Assembly: GCA_024704765.1 (NCBI GenBank)
Contig: JAKMXF010000314.1
Coordinates: 343,418-407,417 of the forward strand
Direction of reading: 5' to 3'
DNA length: 64,000 nucleotides
Origin: Oopsacas minuta
Lineage: Eukaryota; Porifera; Hexactinellida; Lyssacinosida; Leucopsacidae
Positions within the stretch are counted from its first letter, which is position 1. The number at the start of each line of letters is the position of its first letter. Under the pieces are notes generated by a model that ran no database searches, was not told where the DNA came from, and saw nothing but the letters and a program-made list of their open reading frames with translations. Positions 24,300 to 34,849 of the stretch are shown here, piece by piece. A program made the translations under genes and the position numbers.

Positions 24300-26300
24300 A
24301 TTTATTAAGATACGTAGAGTATTGTTATAAATTTGTTCAAAATGCTTGCCGAATGGCGACTTCTGTCTATAAGTTAAGCCATTTTCTTTAGAAAATTATC
24401 ATACTCGAAATTTACTGGAAGTTCATTATTAAATACAATCTCTCCCTTAATACACTGTTCTAATTTCAACTACTTTATTTTGAAGAACAACAGATTGTTT
24501 CAGATCACGAAACATAACATAGTAATTCAAATAGATGATCAATCGCATGCATATTGTTACTGTTTAAGATGCGACCAAATACATGTCAAATTATTCTTTG
24601 TATGTTTCAATCTATTACAAATCTAAAGTATAACTAATCCTGTATATTACATGAGCAGAACATAGATGTAACACAGTCGGAAGATTAAAATATTCACTAT
24701 TAATTACAAATCTCCAAAATTTGTGGAGGTAATTCAGAATAGAAAACTTATTAAATGCTAAACAAGTTCTATGTATCATCGCCCAACTATAGTCAATTTC
24801 CACCTTATTAATTTGTAAATCTCTATAAATAACAATATTATACTTAATCACCATTTGTTTAAGAAATGCGAGATTTCATCAGTGCTATGATCACTGTTAA
24901 TCATCCCTGCAACTGGTATCGGACTGGTAGAATACTAGGGATGTGTACCGTCAGAGCGTAATAACATATTTTTCTTTGAACAAGAAGGAGGTTTGCTAAT
25001 TACGGGACCAGTAGTATCAAAATTTAGGACAACAACCTTGTTCTTGAATAATGTAGGAGTTTGATTTGTGTAGCAGTTGTCATAAGTATTATAAACAGAT
25101 CTTGTACAAAATACTGAACAGAATAGGATAATCATGGAGCAGATACCGAAAGTATTACTGAGTGGCCGCCACATCTTCAATAAATGTATTAGAAAACCTA
25201 TTCTCTGATTTCATTTCAGATTTCACTTTCCTTAAACAATAAGCCGATGTTAGATAAGTTAAATTTCCATAATAAAATCCACCAGTTTTATCAGAAGTAT
25301 TGAACTGTTTATTACATATATTATTAACTGAATTGTTCACTAAGAGTACTACCATATTAATGCGCTCACCATAAGATAAATGGCGACAGTAAAAGCACGC
25401 GCCATCTGTATATTAAGGAGAAAGGGATACTTCCGCGTAAAATTTGACAACTACCCGATTATTGAACATACTTATCTCATGCTCGATATAAAATAGGTAA
25501 ACTCGACGATTTTCAAATTTACATTCTGCTTTTGCTCGTAGGAAAGGGCTGTTGACCTTACGACCATCAGCATTTTTCAACCAATAAGATCTGATTTTAA
25601 TACACATGTACTATTTATGTTATGAAACTTGTCTGCAAAAACATTTGTCCAATTGCTTACTAAAGACGTTCTACCATTAGAATCGGTAATACAAATACAA
25701 TGCCACTCAGAAAATTCAAAATAGAACTCTCCATTCTCAGAACTTGTATTAGTTACAATTTCGATCTCAAAGCCAACTTCTATCAACTGATTTAGTATTT
25801 ACTCGGATTCTAGAAAACAAGTAATGCTGTAAGGCTGGAGAATAGGAACAGGTTCAGTAACTTTACCGTCTACTCGATTCGCTAGATATTCAGCATATGT
25901 ATTCTCTAATATGGTGATACCATTAGTGTCAAACTAACAGTGGACTAAACCCAACAAAGCTTTTAGCATACGTTTCTGAAAACATATTAATGAAACCAAA
26001 ACATTCATCAATATAACAGGCTTCAGCTAATTGCAACTATCCTGGAACATTTTGGGAACAATTTTACCCATAAATCCTCGTACCGTCTACCCACAACAGA
26101 GCTTCAGTGGAATGAAACATGTAAAACAAGTTAGGAATTTGCTTAACTCACTATTAGTTACACAATCGGAATCTCTCTCTAACTCGTCATATATAGTTAA
26201 ATCAGAAGCTGAAGAACACAATAAGTAGATTATCGTCTTGTAAATCTAATTGAAAATCCATTATATTGAATTCACCAAACAAACGAAATAGTATATCAAT
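24300..26300 (-). pseudogene. Decayed transposase of the DATG / SDHT / SWA type
   Basis: Read down the minus strand, it gives a cysteine-bearing N-terminal part (ACYIDECFGFINMFSETY near 26000; EYLANRVDGKVTEPVPILQP near 25850; GEFYFEFSEWHCICI near 25700). It continues with QTGGFLYGN-like TGGFYYGNLTYLTSAY near 25260 and VVVLNFDTTGPVISKPP near 25000, then PIPVAGMINSDHSTDEIS near 24900. Next come EIDYSWAMIHRTCLAFNK near 24780, LPTVLHLCSAHVIYRIS near 24650, and KSPFGKHFEQIYNN near 24345. I recall the order D(A/T)TG, SDHT, D(F/Y)SWA, LC(S/A)AH from repetitive metazoan proteins with an RNase-H-like transposase core that often travel with Ulp1-type proteases. I cannot name the superfamily with certainty. 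Many stops and shifts make it non-functional. It lies in JIP intron 1. Confidence 0.5.
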
Positions 26301-26577
26301 GATATTCATTTTGTACCTATGTTGTGAACTGGACCCTTACGGCTGCCAGCCTTACCCATTCTTTTTCTTGTAGAATTAGCAAGGGAATTAATGATAATGA
26401 CAAGTGCACTGGTCTCTACTTTTCGTACTTTCGACGTTATGATCAGCAAGTTATCTGTCAGCTCCAAAATTTCTAGCTCTATTTGGGGATTCATTTGTAA
26501 GAAAGTCTACTCTCACAATAGACTTGACCAAAGACATAAACTATACCTAAAGTGGAAAAACAACTCGTGCAATATTC

Positions 26578-26815
26578 AGATGCAGATATAATTGATTGAT
26601 CATATTTTCACACCCTTGGGCTAACAATTCAGAATGATGAAATAGATTTCGCCTCAACAATTAGACAGGGATCATTGAGATACTAGGATGAAACTTGATA
26701 TTGTATAATAGGGACAAATAGTTGGGATGTCAAGATAGTGAACACAGGCAAAGAATGAACGATACTCGCTAGGTATAGTATATTAACCTAAAATCTTGCT
26801 CAGACAGCACAGTGT
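26578..26815 (+). repeat. Dispersed 235-bp repeat, copy 1
   Basis: Direct copy, about four-fifths similar by eye, of 45869-46098. Both begin GATG(C/T)AGATATAATTGA, share GGATCATTGAGATACTAGGA-like and GAACACAGGCAAAGAAT words, and end TCTTGCTCAGACA. No coding content and no clear terminal repeats, so it is probably an internal piece of a larger element. Confidence 0.65.
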
Positions 26816-27002
26816 GGAATATGCTGTAATAGGTGAGAATATGACTTCGCTCTTTACCAAATTAAATGTGTGCATTCGACTTTATACTATTTCAAACCTA
26901 GAAATATACTTTTATTAGTTATTCAATGGCCTTATAAACATGTCTAACCAAAGTCTCAAACTTAGGCTAAAATTTGAAATTTTGAAAACTTGAAAACCAA
27001 GG

Positions 27003-27325
27003 TACTTTTCCGAAACTTCAACCCTACTTTCAGAACATGATGAAATAGCGAACAGGAATTTGCATCAAAAGAAAATGCTAAATATACAAGCCCCGATATC
27101 TAAAATGAACTCCTTGGAATTAAGGCTAAGCCAATTCGGGAGGAAATCGTGCATGATCTAGAAAGGAGTAGACGTTATGCCTTTATATGCGATTAACGAA
27201 ATACATTACTAAAGTTGAGCGTTTGGCTTGTATACTTCGTTTCGTTGATCTGAACACCTGTGAACCTACCCAAGTGCTATTAGACATGTCTTCAACAGAT
27301 GGATTAGATTTAGAAGTGAGTCGGG
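27003..27325 (+). pseudogene. Third, shorter copy of the ZMYM1-like hAT element
   Basis: Plus-strand match to about 300 bases of the 1.93-kb hAT pair: a diverged NRNLH...KYTSPDI-type stretch, then PIREEIVHDLERSRRYAF and AC.LRF.DLNTCEPTQVL. It has the same GATTAA stop site, but one base shorter, which shifts the frame. It is more diverged than the inverted pair is from itself, so it is an older insertion. It ends at the MITE that starts at 27328. Confidence 0.7.
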
Positions 27326-27327
27326 CC

Positions 27328-27871
27328 CAGGGTTGATAAAATCATGATTGTTTAAAATATCAAAAAATCAGATTTTTAAATTTAATCAGATTTTTTGATT
27401 TTAATGGGATTTTTTTTATTTTAATCGGATTTATGATTTAAATGGTACGGATAGTAGTAATCCAATTGTTAAAAATCTTTTGTAAGTGGTTGTTTAAAAT
27501 ACATATATAGACTCAGGGTTGCTTATTAATAACCAGCTTAATATGTACATTCGTTCATTATGAACAACCCCTTCAGGTCCCAATTATTCGGCTTACATAA
27601 GATTTGTATTATGCCAAGTCATTATGAAGGGGTTAACAATAAGCGACCATGACTGCACACATCATTTATTTTTATTTAAATTGAACAACCCTGCCGTCAA
27701 ATGATAGATTTTGATAGGTATAAACAATAATATCAGAATTGACACGATAACAAAAACATCAAAATATTGAATTTGAATATGATATTTGATAAATTCAGAT
27801 TTTTGATTTAAATCGTGATTTTTATTAATGAAAGTCATTGATTTAAATCATGATTTAAATCAACAACCCTG
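27328..27871. mobile_element. hAT-like MITE with CAGGGTTG ends
   Basis: Left end CAGGGTTGATAAAATCATGA and right end, inverted, CAGGGTTGTTGATTTAAATC form imperfect inverted repeats. The interior is full of GATTTAAAT / AATCAGATTTTT words in both orientations. CAGGG tips suggest hAT, but the eight bases on either side (gtcgggcc and tttagaat) do not match, so no target duplication is visible. Confidence 0.6.
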
Positions 27872-28226
27872 TTTAGAATTATGTAATTCACACATATACA
27901 TACATGGCATATATGTTATTGAAATATTTGGTAGATCAACCGCCTTTGCAGCCGTTGAGGGAAGTATCCACGTAAATTTCAAGATTTTGCTAATTTTTTA
28001 CATTATATTCATAAAAACAACAATAAATTTACAAGATTAATCCAAAAGTGTGAAAATGGGATTCAGCATGTTCGATAAATTTGGTGAAGTTTAATTGAAT
28101 TCTATTTACTTACTTGATAAACACAAAAATACATAATTATGTGACAATTTAAAAAATTACATATCGTAAATCCTTTTTTGACAACGGACAAACAAACAAA
28201 CAGAATTAATAATATAGATTAGGGAG
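27872..28226 (+). repeat. Dispersed repeat with AAACAAAC tail (short version)
   Basis: Colinear with two separated parts of 59850-60515. It shares TTATGTAATTCACA-like and CAGCCGTT words, TTCATAAAAACAACAATAAA, AGTGTGAAAAT, GGATTCAGCATGTTCGATA, and the end GACAACGGACAAACAAACAA followed by AATAATATAGATTAGGG. The tail layout recalls the 3' end of a non-LTR retrotransposon or a Helitron terminus. No coding capacity. Confidence 0.55.
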
Positions 28227-29457
28227 ATGGCGAAAAATTTGAGTCTTTTATGCCCTCAAATTTGGCTTAACACAGCATTGGAGGGAATGAATATTAGACC
28301 AATAATTAAAGGAATGATAAAAAATTGTGAGTCAGAATTGTATGAAAGGGGAGTAGAAGCCAACTTTGAATGCGATAAGCAAATAAACTGTTTTCGATAC
28401 TATAAAGATCTAACCACATGTGTCAAGTTACAATAATTCGGAATTACACCAATGTTTAGTGAAATTATCAAGAGATTGGTATATTGGGGAATACACAGGA
28501 CAATTCGCGAATATACCAAATATTCCAATTCGTACTTGACTTGCAACATTGAGATTCTGCTGGGGAGAGATTGTAGCATATTTTTACAAATTTTGTTGCT
28601 GTGGAAGGTCTTATTTGTACTAGTAAATTAAAGACAATTTTATTGGGAGGATTATCTTTACAAATATCGATTTTGGGGAAGATCAAAATTTAACAGTTAA
28701 AGATAATTTCTGTGGGGTATCAGCGCAAATTTTACAAATTTTGATGTTGCAGGACCATGTATTTACATATGCTCGGGTGAGGATAAGCCCATTAAATATC
28801 GCCTTGATTCCACATCCATATTGACATTTTATCAATAGAAAATGGGAATACGATGGTTATCTTATGAGCATAAGTCACAATTATACCTTATAGGGACTTT
28901 TCAGTAAATAATATGTGTTTCTTCATTAAATTAATAGAAAAAATCGATCTTATAATAATTTTACTAAAAATATCGGGAACGAAAGGTCCGTGACAAGAGT
29001 AACGATAATTCCGCTATTCGCCTGTAATAAATTTCTATGTAAATCATTGATATGGTACACGATATTTACATGCTGCACTCAGCAACCGAATTATCTAAAA
29101 TAAGTGAAAGGGGTTAGATTTGGGCATTAGCAGAACAGTGAGAACAATAAATTTGTCTCTTGCCTTGGCTAAAGTTACAAAGCCAATACAATTCCGAAAG
29201 ATGAAGGGGAGAAGTGCGGCTCCCACTGCCTACGTCCATGGTCTAGACGCACTTATCAATGCACGTAGTGTCGAAGGTGAGAGGACACCAACATAGGAGT
29301 TGGTCGCTTCAGGTTGTGAAACGAAAGAAAACGCAAGAGTAGTTTGTAAAGAGTAAATTTTACTTTTCAGCAGTATTTACAGAAAATAGGAGCAAGAATA
29401 AAATATTAAGGAAATTTGAACCAGATCCACTAATGGTATGCATTGGAAAAGAAATAC
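28227..29457. other. JIP intron 1, exon-1-proximal part
   Basis: The plus-strand frame 28227-28436 (69 codons with an ATG) contains several cysteines but matches nothing I know, and I do not claim it as a gene. A GC-richer block at 29160-29330 has no recognisable structure. Confidence 0.35.
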
Positions 29458-29657
29458 CTGAACAATGAGGGGTAAAAGATTTTCTACAGATTCTTTACCA
29501 TGTTGTAACATAATATTCTCCATTTCTTCATAAATGGGTAGGGCAGCATTCTGGAAATCATCTGATAGATCTCCTTCAACATCATCAGTGTATACTTCAG
29601 CACTACGTAAAAACTCAGGGATAGAAAAAGTTTCATTTGCCATACAGAATTCAAAAT
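29458..29657 (-). CDS. JIP3/JIP4-like scaffold, first coding exon (RH1 domain)
   Basis: This is the start of the scaffold. The exon follows a strong acceptor (tttttctctttctag, just above 29657), so a non-coding 5' exon probably lies upstream. The ATG is at 29643-29641. The 62 codons end at CAG|GTATTT (29458), phase 0. A short acidic leader (YTDDVEGDLSDDF) precedes the RH1 helices IYEEMENIMLQHG and SVENLLPLIVQ. These line up with the IYREFERLI...V..LMPLVVAVLENLD segment of vertebrate JIP4, the next exon supplying the final VFENLD. RH1 binds kinesin light chain and Rab-type partners. I chose this ATG because it is the first in the exon and no in-frame upstream ATG follows the acceptor. The next coding exon is 9.2 kb away. 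Confidence 0.75.
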
Positions 29658-29786
29658 CTAGAAAGAGAAAAAATATTCAAATAGTAAAGGGAAGGGAAAT
29701 ATTGTGAAAATTCCAAGTCTACTCAAATTTTAACTGGCACTTAAATATATATATGAGGTTTTCATAATCTACTCATGTTTTGAAGC

Positions 29787-29866
29787 AACAAAAAGTACAC
29801 AGATGTTCGTATAAAAGTACACAGAGCATGCTCGTATAAAATTACACAAATCTAGAGCATGCTCGA
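29787..29866. repeat. Short direct repeats with GAGCATGCTC palindrome; one arm of an inverted pair
   Basis: Three imperfect units of about 25 bases (ACAGATGTTCGTATAAAAGT, ACAGAGCATGCTCGTATAAA and ACAAATCTAGAGCATGCTCG) stand in a row. The palindrome GAGCATGCTC occurs twice. ACAAAAAGTACACAGAG followed by CATGCTCGTATAAAA recurs inverted at 34850-34889. Together they could be the (sub)terminal repeats of a 5.1-kb element. Confidence 0.55.
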
Positions 29867-29955
29867 AGGAGGATCAATTATTTATCTCTAAGTATAATTA
29901 TCACAGGAATAATAATTGCCTGCGAATCGCACTCCAATTTTAAACGGTTTTATCA

Positions 29956-30782
29956 ATGCCACAAGCCACTAAAGAAAATGCTAGACAATACCTTCAAAGT
30001 GCTCTAGATGTAGTTACCAAGGTTATTAGCGAAGTAGTAGGTGCAACATTCACCTGGAATGGAAAAATGAATGTCAATAGAGGAATTTCATTCAAGGAGT
30101 ATACTGGAAAATCAGAGCGAAATATGGCATTCCTTGATTTCCTCTGTTCATAGGCCTAGCCAAGCAAGCCCGTTAGCAAACCCGAAATTGATAGAAAATT
30201 CGCAGAATTATTTACAAAAGACTACCAGAAATTGAATGTCTCGACACTTCGGCGGATGGATAACACAGCAATCTGCCGGTAAGTTTGGTATTACGTATTT
30301 AATTGCCAATTATTTGTACTACGTATTCTCTGGGTTGACTATTTTACTCGTTTAGGAAGAAAATGAAACTTCTAGTGCCAGAAACAACCTGAAATGGTGT
30401 CCAGAGCATACCCCATTCTGTAATGTAAGGAAAAGTACTCGCGAGTGCTTATTAACTGTATTAGATACATAGAAAACTCGCGATTCTGAAGAGATGAATT
30501 TCGAGAGAGACAACATCCTTGATAGACCACCACATGCTAGTCCAGAGAAGAAAACTGAACTAGCATTTGATGATATCGTATCATCTGATAGGGATGAATC
30601 TCCTATTTCAAAAGACATTCCAAAAAACATTGAGCTGGAATTCTGGTATAGTGACCATTCTTCCCAGACAGATGAAAGTCTATCAGACATACTGCCACCT
30701 TCGACTCCACGCGCCTATTTTCTTCTAACTCCTGATACACGAGATAAAAAGTGTCATAAACAAAGTGAGTTAGACGAAAAAT
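29956..30782 (+). pseudogene. Decayed spliced gene of unknown function upstream of the Ulp1-like region
   Basis: A first open part (29956-30150) has VVGATFTWNGKMNVN. After stops, KFAELFTKDYQKLNVSTLRR runs up to a consensus donor CCG|GTAAGT at 30279. A 77-base intron ends TTTACTCGTTTAG at 30355. Downstream, NLKWCPEHTPFCNVRKSTRE leads, through one in-frame TAG, into an open frame 30494-30781 rich in Ser, Asp and Glu (ELAFDDIVSSDRDESPIS). The exon junction does not keep phase in an obvious way. I recognise no domain. The position, same strand and short distance suggest it is the N-terminal part of the same decayed gene as the Ulp1-like region. Confidence 0.35.
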
Positions 30783-31199
30783 AGAATTAGTTTCTAGGTT
30801 ATAAACAACTGAATACGAGATATAGTACATGCATTGACTCAAAATGGAGATGGGTAGGGCCATTTCAGATAATTTTAATTTGAGAATACTTATACAGCGA
30901 TCATTGGTAACACCGATGATCTTTCTCAATAGATCACAATAGAGTGTATTTCTTGTTTTCTCGCCTTGGACGTGTGTCAGGAGAGGGTCAGCGTTTTTTG
31001 AGTTGTTGGGAGTTGACCTGGACTTTCATGTGATTAGTTAATCAAAAGGCAAATTAGAAGTTAAAAAGAGCATTTATACCTCACTAATGGTACTGGTCAT
31101 CGGTAGATGTTGGATAGGGATTTTAATAGACGCCACCGTTCCTCGCTATATAAGTATCCTCTTGTAATTGTGTATCATGATTGTTCCAACATACTAAAT
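30783..31199. other. Linker with a hAT subterminal-like motif
   Basis: TATACAGCGATCATTGGTAA and ACCGATGATC at 30893-30925 closely resemble the 5' subterminal repeats of the 1.93-kb hAT pair (8120-8255), so a fragment of that family is probably embedded here. Nothing else recognised. Confidence 0.35.
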
Positions 31200-32392
31200 T
31201 TCAACAGATTATTAGAAGCTTATGCATTTGATTTGGCCCTTCTACTAATCCTAAATTTAAGGAAAAATTGCTTGCCAAATAATTAAACATGACCAAAGCT
31301 TCAGATCCACCATAGTATAATCACAAAGTACATATGTATCCTGACTAAAGGAGCCAATCCTTCCAGACATGACTTTTGTTAATATGGAGCTGGACCAACA
31401 TATATACTTCCGTGGTTGTGTAATTTTTGGACTAGAGAGGTATTTGTTCTATCAAACAACTATAATGCATATTTGGATAGTAGGCCATTTTTACCTCTGG
31501 CAGATGTAATTCAGCAACCCGATCAAACCTTACAGACTCAACAGATTTCATTGGACAAACCTCCCTTCCTCAGATTCATATCCGAAGGGGACATGAAAGT
31601 TGCACTTCACGAACTAGTCATGAACATACGTACTTCACGCATGAAACGATCAATGCATTCAATCTAAGACTTTGATTATGAATTTCTTGTAAATTATACT
31701 TCTAAAATGATGCATGTAATAATGATATCTACGTTCTGTTACTGAACCAGTTCCAGAGTCTAAGAGGACTACACGATACAATACGAAGTCAAGTGAGTGG
31801 CTATCAATACATATATGAATATGAATGCTTCCACACTATCTTCTCATATCGAATATTAGGGATAACTATTTGTTCCAGCACTACCAGAAAGCTTACAAAT
31901 CCTCCACGATGGAGCCTCCATTGGGTTGTATCAAGGCTTGATGGTGGTAGTAAAGTGCACTTGCATGATTCAATGCATTATGGATTCATGACTAATCAAC
32001 TAAAAGAACAACGGTTCTCTTTATCGCCAAGAACCTCCTCTAAATCGAGAAGTAATAGTAGAATCAATCCAATAACAACAAGGTGGATGTGACTGCGGAT
32101 TATTTGCTGCTGCTGTCAGCGTAAATCTAGCATTGGGTGGAGATCCTACAAATACTAGATGGAGTCGGAACCGGGTGGGGAAGCACTTTAAGCGGTGTTT
32201 AGAAACTATGTATCTAACTGAATTTCCTCTCGCCCCAGTTAAGCAGAATTTGAAGAAGAAAGAAAAAGCTTCTTTAATAACAATACCTTTAATATGTATT
32301 TGTAGATTACCTGAATTTTCTTTCACCTCCAGTTTGTATGTTGTCGTTGCGATGACACTTACCCAGAGTTTGTGTAGGTGAAAATTGAAACA
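31200..32392 (+). pseudogene. Ulp1-like (C48) cysteine protease remnant with zinc-finger-like tail
   Basis: The catalytic order of a Ulp1/SENP-type protease is visible. HWVVSR has the catalytic His codon at 31919. KVHLHDSMH has the Asp at 31967-31969, and GGCDCGLFAAAVSVNLALGG has the Cys codon at 32094-32096. The region then continues KHFKRCLETMYLTEFPLAPV. His and Asp are in one frame and Cys in another, with a TAA just before it (IQ*QQGGCDC), so the gene is broken. Upstream, VPALPESLQILHDG and a partly open frame (31416-31664) belong to it. Downstream, ICICRLPEF and, in another frame, CCRCDDTYPEF resemble the C.CR.PE...C..C start of a PHD-like finger. Such Ulp1 plus finger modules are common in transposon-borne proteins of invertebrates, and a SUMO-protease host gene is less likely given the decay. 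Confidence 0.6.
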
Positions 32393-32628
32393 GAAAAGAT
32401 TATCCTTGTTTCAATGTATTTAGTATATGTCTAAATTTGTATTTAGTTATTGTATATCCATTTTTTCTTTTTACATTCTAATGAAAGTAATGATGTCTTG
32501 AGAGTGTACATTTTTCTGATAATACTGGCGATACACTCTCACGAATATATTTTCCTTTAGGTAATTTTACTATTATTACTAGTTCCTCCTGCTCTAATAT
32601 GGCAAATTGAAAAATACCCGATATTAGC

Positions 32629-34520
32629 TCATTTCATGTGAAATAATGGATAGCCTCTTTGGTGCAAGTGTACAAGAACCTTAGTTCCATCCCGAATACA
32701 ACTTGTATCGAGATAGGTTGCAAGAGCTTGCACATCAATTGCTTTAAAAAAATCTGTAAACTGACTGAGGGCGTTTCCGTTTTGTAGATATTCGAATATT
32801 CTCTTTCGTTGAGCGAGGGGAGGAATCAAAAAACGGATATCCCGTGGTACTGGTGATATCATTTGATCATTGTCTAACATTATACATGATGGAGGCATTT
32901 CCTTAATATTTCTAAGAGTTATTCTATCAAAGATAACAACATCAGGGTAGTCTTTACTAATAGGACGTGTGAAACTTGCTTTATAGTATAGTAATGAGAT
33001 GGAGATAAGAATTCCATGCGTAATGAAAATGTGATATTGAATTTTTCTCGTAAACGGGCAAACTTCCTATTTTTTGCTCTATAAGAGGTGGATGTTAATA
33101 AAATATTGAAATAGATGAATGAAAACTATTATTTTAAATATGTATCTATACTATTAAAACACAATTTATCTGTATGTATGTAAGTATGTCGATATATATT
33201 ATTACATACGGTGTATGTTTATATGTCCAGAATTGATTGTTGAACCTGGAAAACCTCCTGGCTCGGACAAGTTCGAGTTTTGGACGAAATTTCATACCTA
33301 TGACGAGATTATGTTAAACTCTTTGCACGTAGTTCTGACTATATGTTTTGCGCGCAGTGACCAAATGTACCATAGGGACCTTAGCGGTGTATGCTTTAGC
33401 TAATTCCGAGGCACGAAGTGCTGAGCGCAATTCCCGCCGCAGAGCGGCCTAGCAGGTGAACCGCCTTAGTACCTAATAAATCCCTGTAGGGTATTCTTTG
33501 ACATAGCCATTAGTTCACTGTATTCAAATAGTAAGGAGTATTAGACAAAATAGTGATTGTCAATGTTAAGAAGTGGTCGGAGGACCATCATATCTTGAAT
33601 AGCAATTTACATGAGCCAGTACAGGTTGCATTGAATACTAGAAATATCTATAAATAAAGATATATAGCCTATATAGAGGCTCAAAGATTAAGAGGTCGAA
33701 AGAAATTAGAGTAGTAATAGGGTATTCATTACCTTGATGCTCTGGCAAAGCAATAATATCACTTTCCATATACCAAGCTGGTTGGCACCATGAAATTAAT
33801 ACCCATTAATACAAGTATATTTTTTAGGTTTAATTCCTACGGTAATCTATTTCCAAAATTCCATTGATGGTCATAAACACTTGAAATACGTTCATCTAAG
33901 TCTAATAGTATGGGAATCGTAGAAATTGTTTGATATTTATTCTCTGAATATTCCATAGATCGAGGTGTAAACTCTGGAAGCATCTTGAGGAAGGCTGATT
34001 TACTTATTCTTGTCATTAAAAGGTTTTCAGTACCAATTACCTTCCTACAGAATTAAATGCACGTCACAACACACTAATCCGGAAAAAACTATATTCTTCA
34101 ACGTATATTACCTACTTTTTCTGTATAATCACACATAGCTATGATATTTGTGTCTGTGAGTTTCCAAACTTTTCGTGATGTAAGAGAGAATGTAAACATC
34201 CGTCAGCAATGGACAGATCAAATATGTGAAGATCCATTTCAGGGTTAGATTTCGTTTGAGGGAGAATCTCAGTGTTTTCAAACTCATCTATTTGTAAATT
34301 TCAATCAAACATAATTACATACTTATACCTAAACATTGTATCATTCTATGACTAACATTATTAATTCTTACTTACGAATAGTTGGCAGATATTCTAATTC
34401 AGGAAATGATTGAATGCTGTCAATCTGGAGCTCAGAAAGGCTTAACTCATCTCCACGTCTTCGTTTGTAGGAAAATTCAAGTTCGTATAGGCGTAGTTCA
34501 TCTAATTTTTTCTCGCTCAT
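32629..34520 (-). CDS. Unidentified spliced gene, up to five exons, possibly frame-damaged
   Basis: I do not recognise the family. Exon 1 starts at an ATG (34520-34518), encodes SEKKLDELRLYELEFSYKRR and ends ACTATTC|GTAAGTAAG at 34376, a consensus donor. Exon 2 starts after aaatttacaaatag at 34287 and joins in phase, with ENTEILPQTKSNPEMDLHIF then DLSIADGCLHSLLHHE. It then hits a stop unless one base is added in a run of A; the shifted frame gives KVWKLTDTNIIAMCDYTEK. Exon 3 is 34044-33841 (GTENLLMTRISKSAFLKMLP and YDHQWNFGNRLP) after a good acceptor. Exon 4 (AWYMESDIIALPEHQ) ends at 33733 before GTAATG. It joins in phase across a 754-base intron to exon 5 (32978-32629), which encodes SFTRPISKDYPDVVIFDRIT through IRDGTKVLVHLHQRGYPLFH and a TGA. 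Phases between exons 2, 3 and 4 do not all fit, so either the model is wrong there or the gene is a recent pseudogene. Confidence 0.45.
33130..33485 (+). repeat. Helitron-like or LINE-tail repeat inside an intron
   Basis: Starts with TATCTATACTATTAAAACAC followed by TGTATGTATGTAAGTATGT, a layout common at Helitron/Helentron 5' ends. A GC-rich part follows (CCGAGGCACGAAGTGCTGAG, GCCGCAGAGCGG). It fills the last intron of the unidentified minus-strand gene. Similar words (AAGCGAAG, GAGCGGCC) recur near 59750-59850 and 61010-61060. Confidence 0.35.
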
Positions 34521-34586
34521 TTATATCTAGTTATGCCCACCACTTATGGAAAAATACTACGGGTAGTAAATAACGAGTAAATTATA

Positions 34587-34848
34587 CTAAACTACTGCTG
34601 CGTCATGTTTGGAAGCTAATTCTGTAGTTTGCCCTGGTTGATGTACGAATGATTTCAAAGAATCCCGTATCTTCTGTTGTTTTTCCACTCCCAAACACTC
34701 AACCTTACCATTCCATGTTGAGATTAATCCAAAAGCTTTACCAGTATTTTTTATAAAGTTCTCCGAATAAGATAGAAGATGCTGGCGTTCGTTACCTTTT
34801 ATAAACTTGTGCATAACAAGTAAGAAATACAAAGTTCCAATAAATATA
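34587..34848 (-). other. Unidentified minus-strand open stretch
   Basis: Open from about 34790 to 34587 with GLISTWNGKVECLGVEKQQK and SLKSFVHQPGQTTELASKHD. It lies just upstream of exon 1 of the unidentified gene and just inside the inverted repeat at 34850-34889. STWNGK also occurs, as FTWNGK, in the plus-strand trace at 30050, which may be chance. No domain recognised. Confidence 0.3.
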
Positions 34849-34849
34849 A

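Noticed and set aside
30494-30784. Independent intact gene of 96 codons
   Set aside because: The same frame continues upstream through a stop into the spliced decayed gene, so it is better read as part of that pseudogene.
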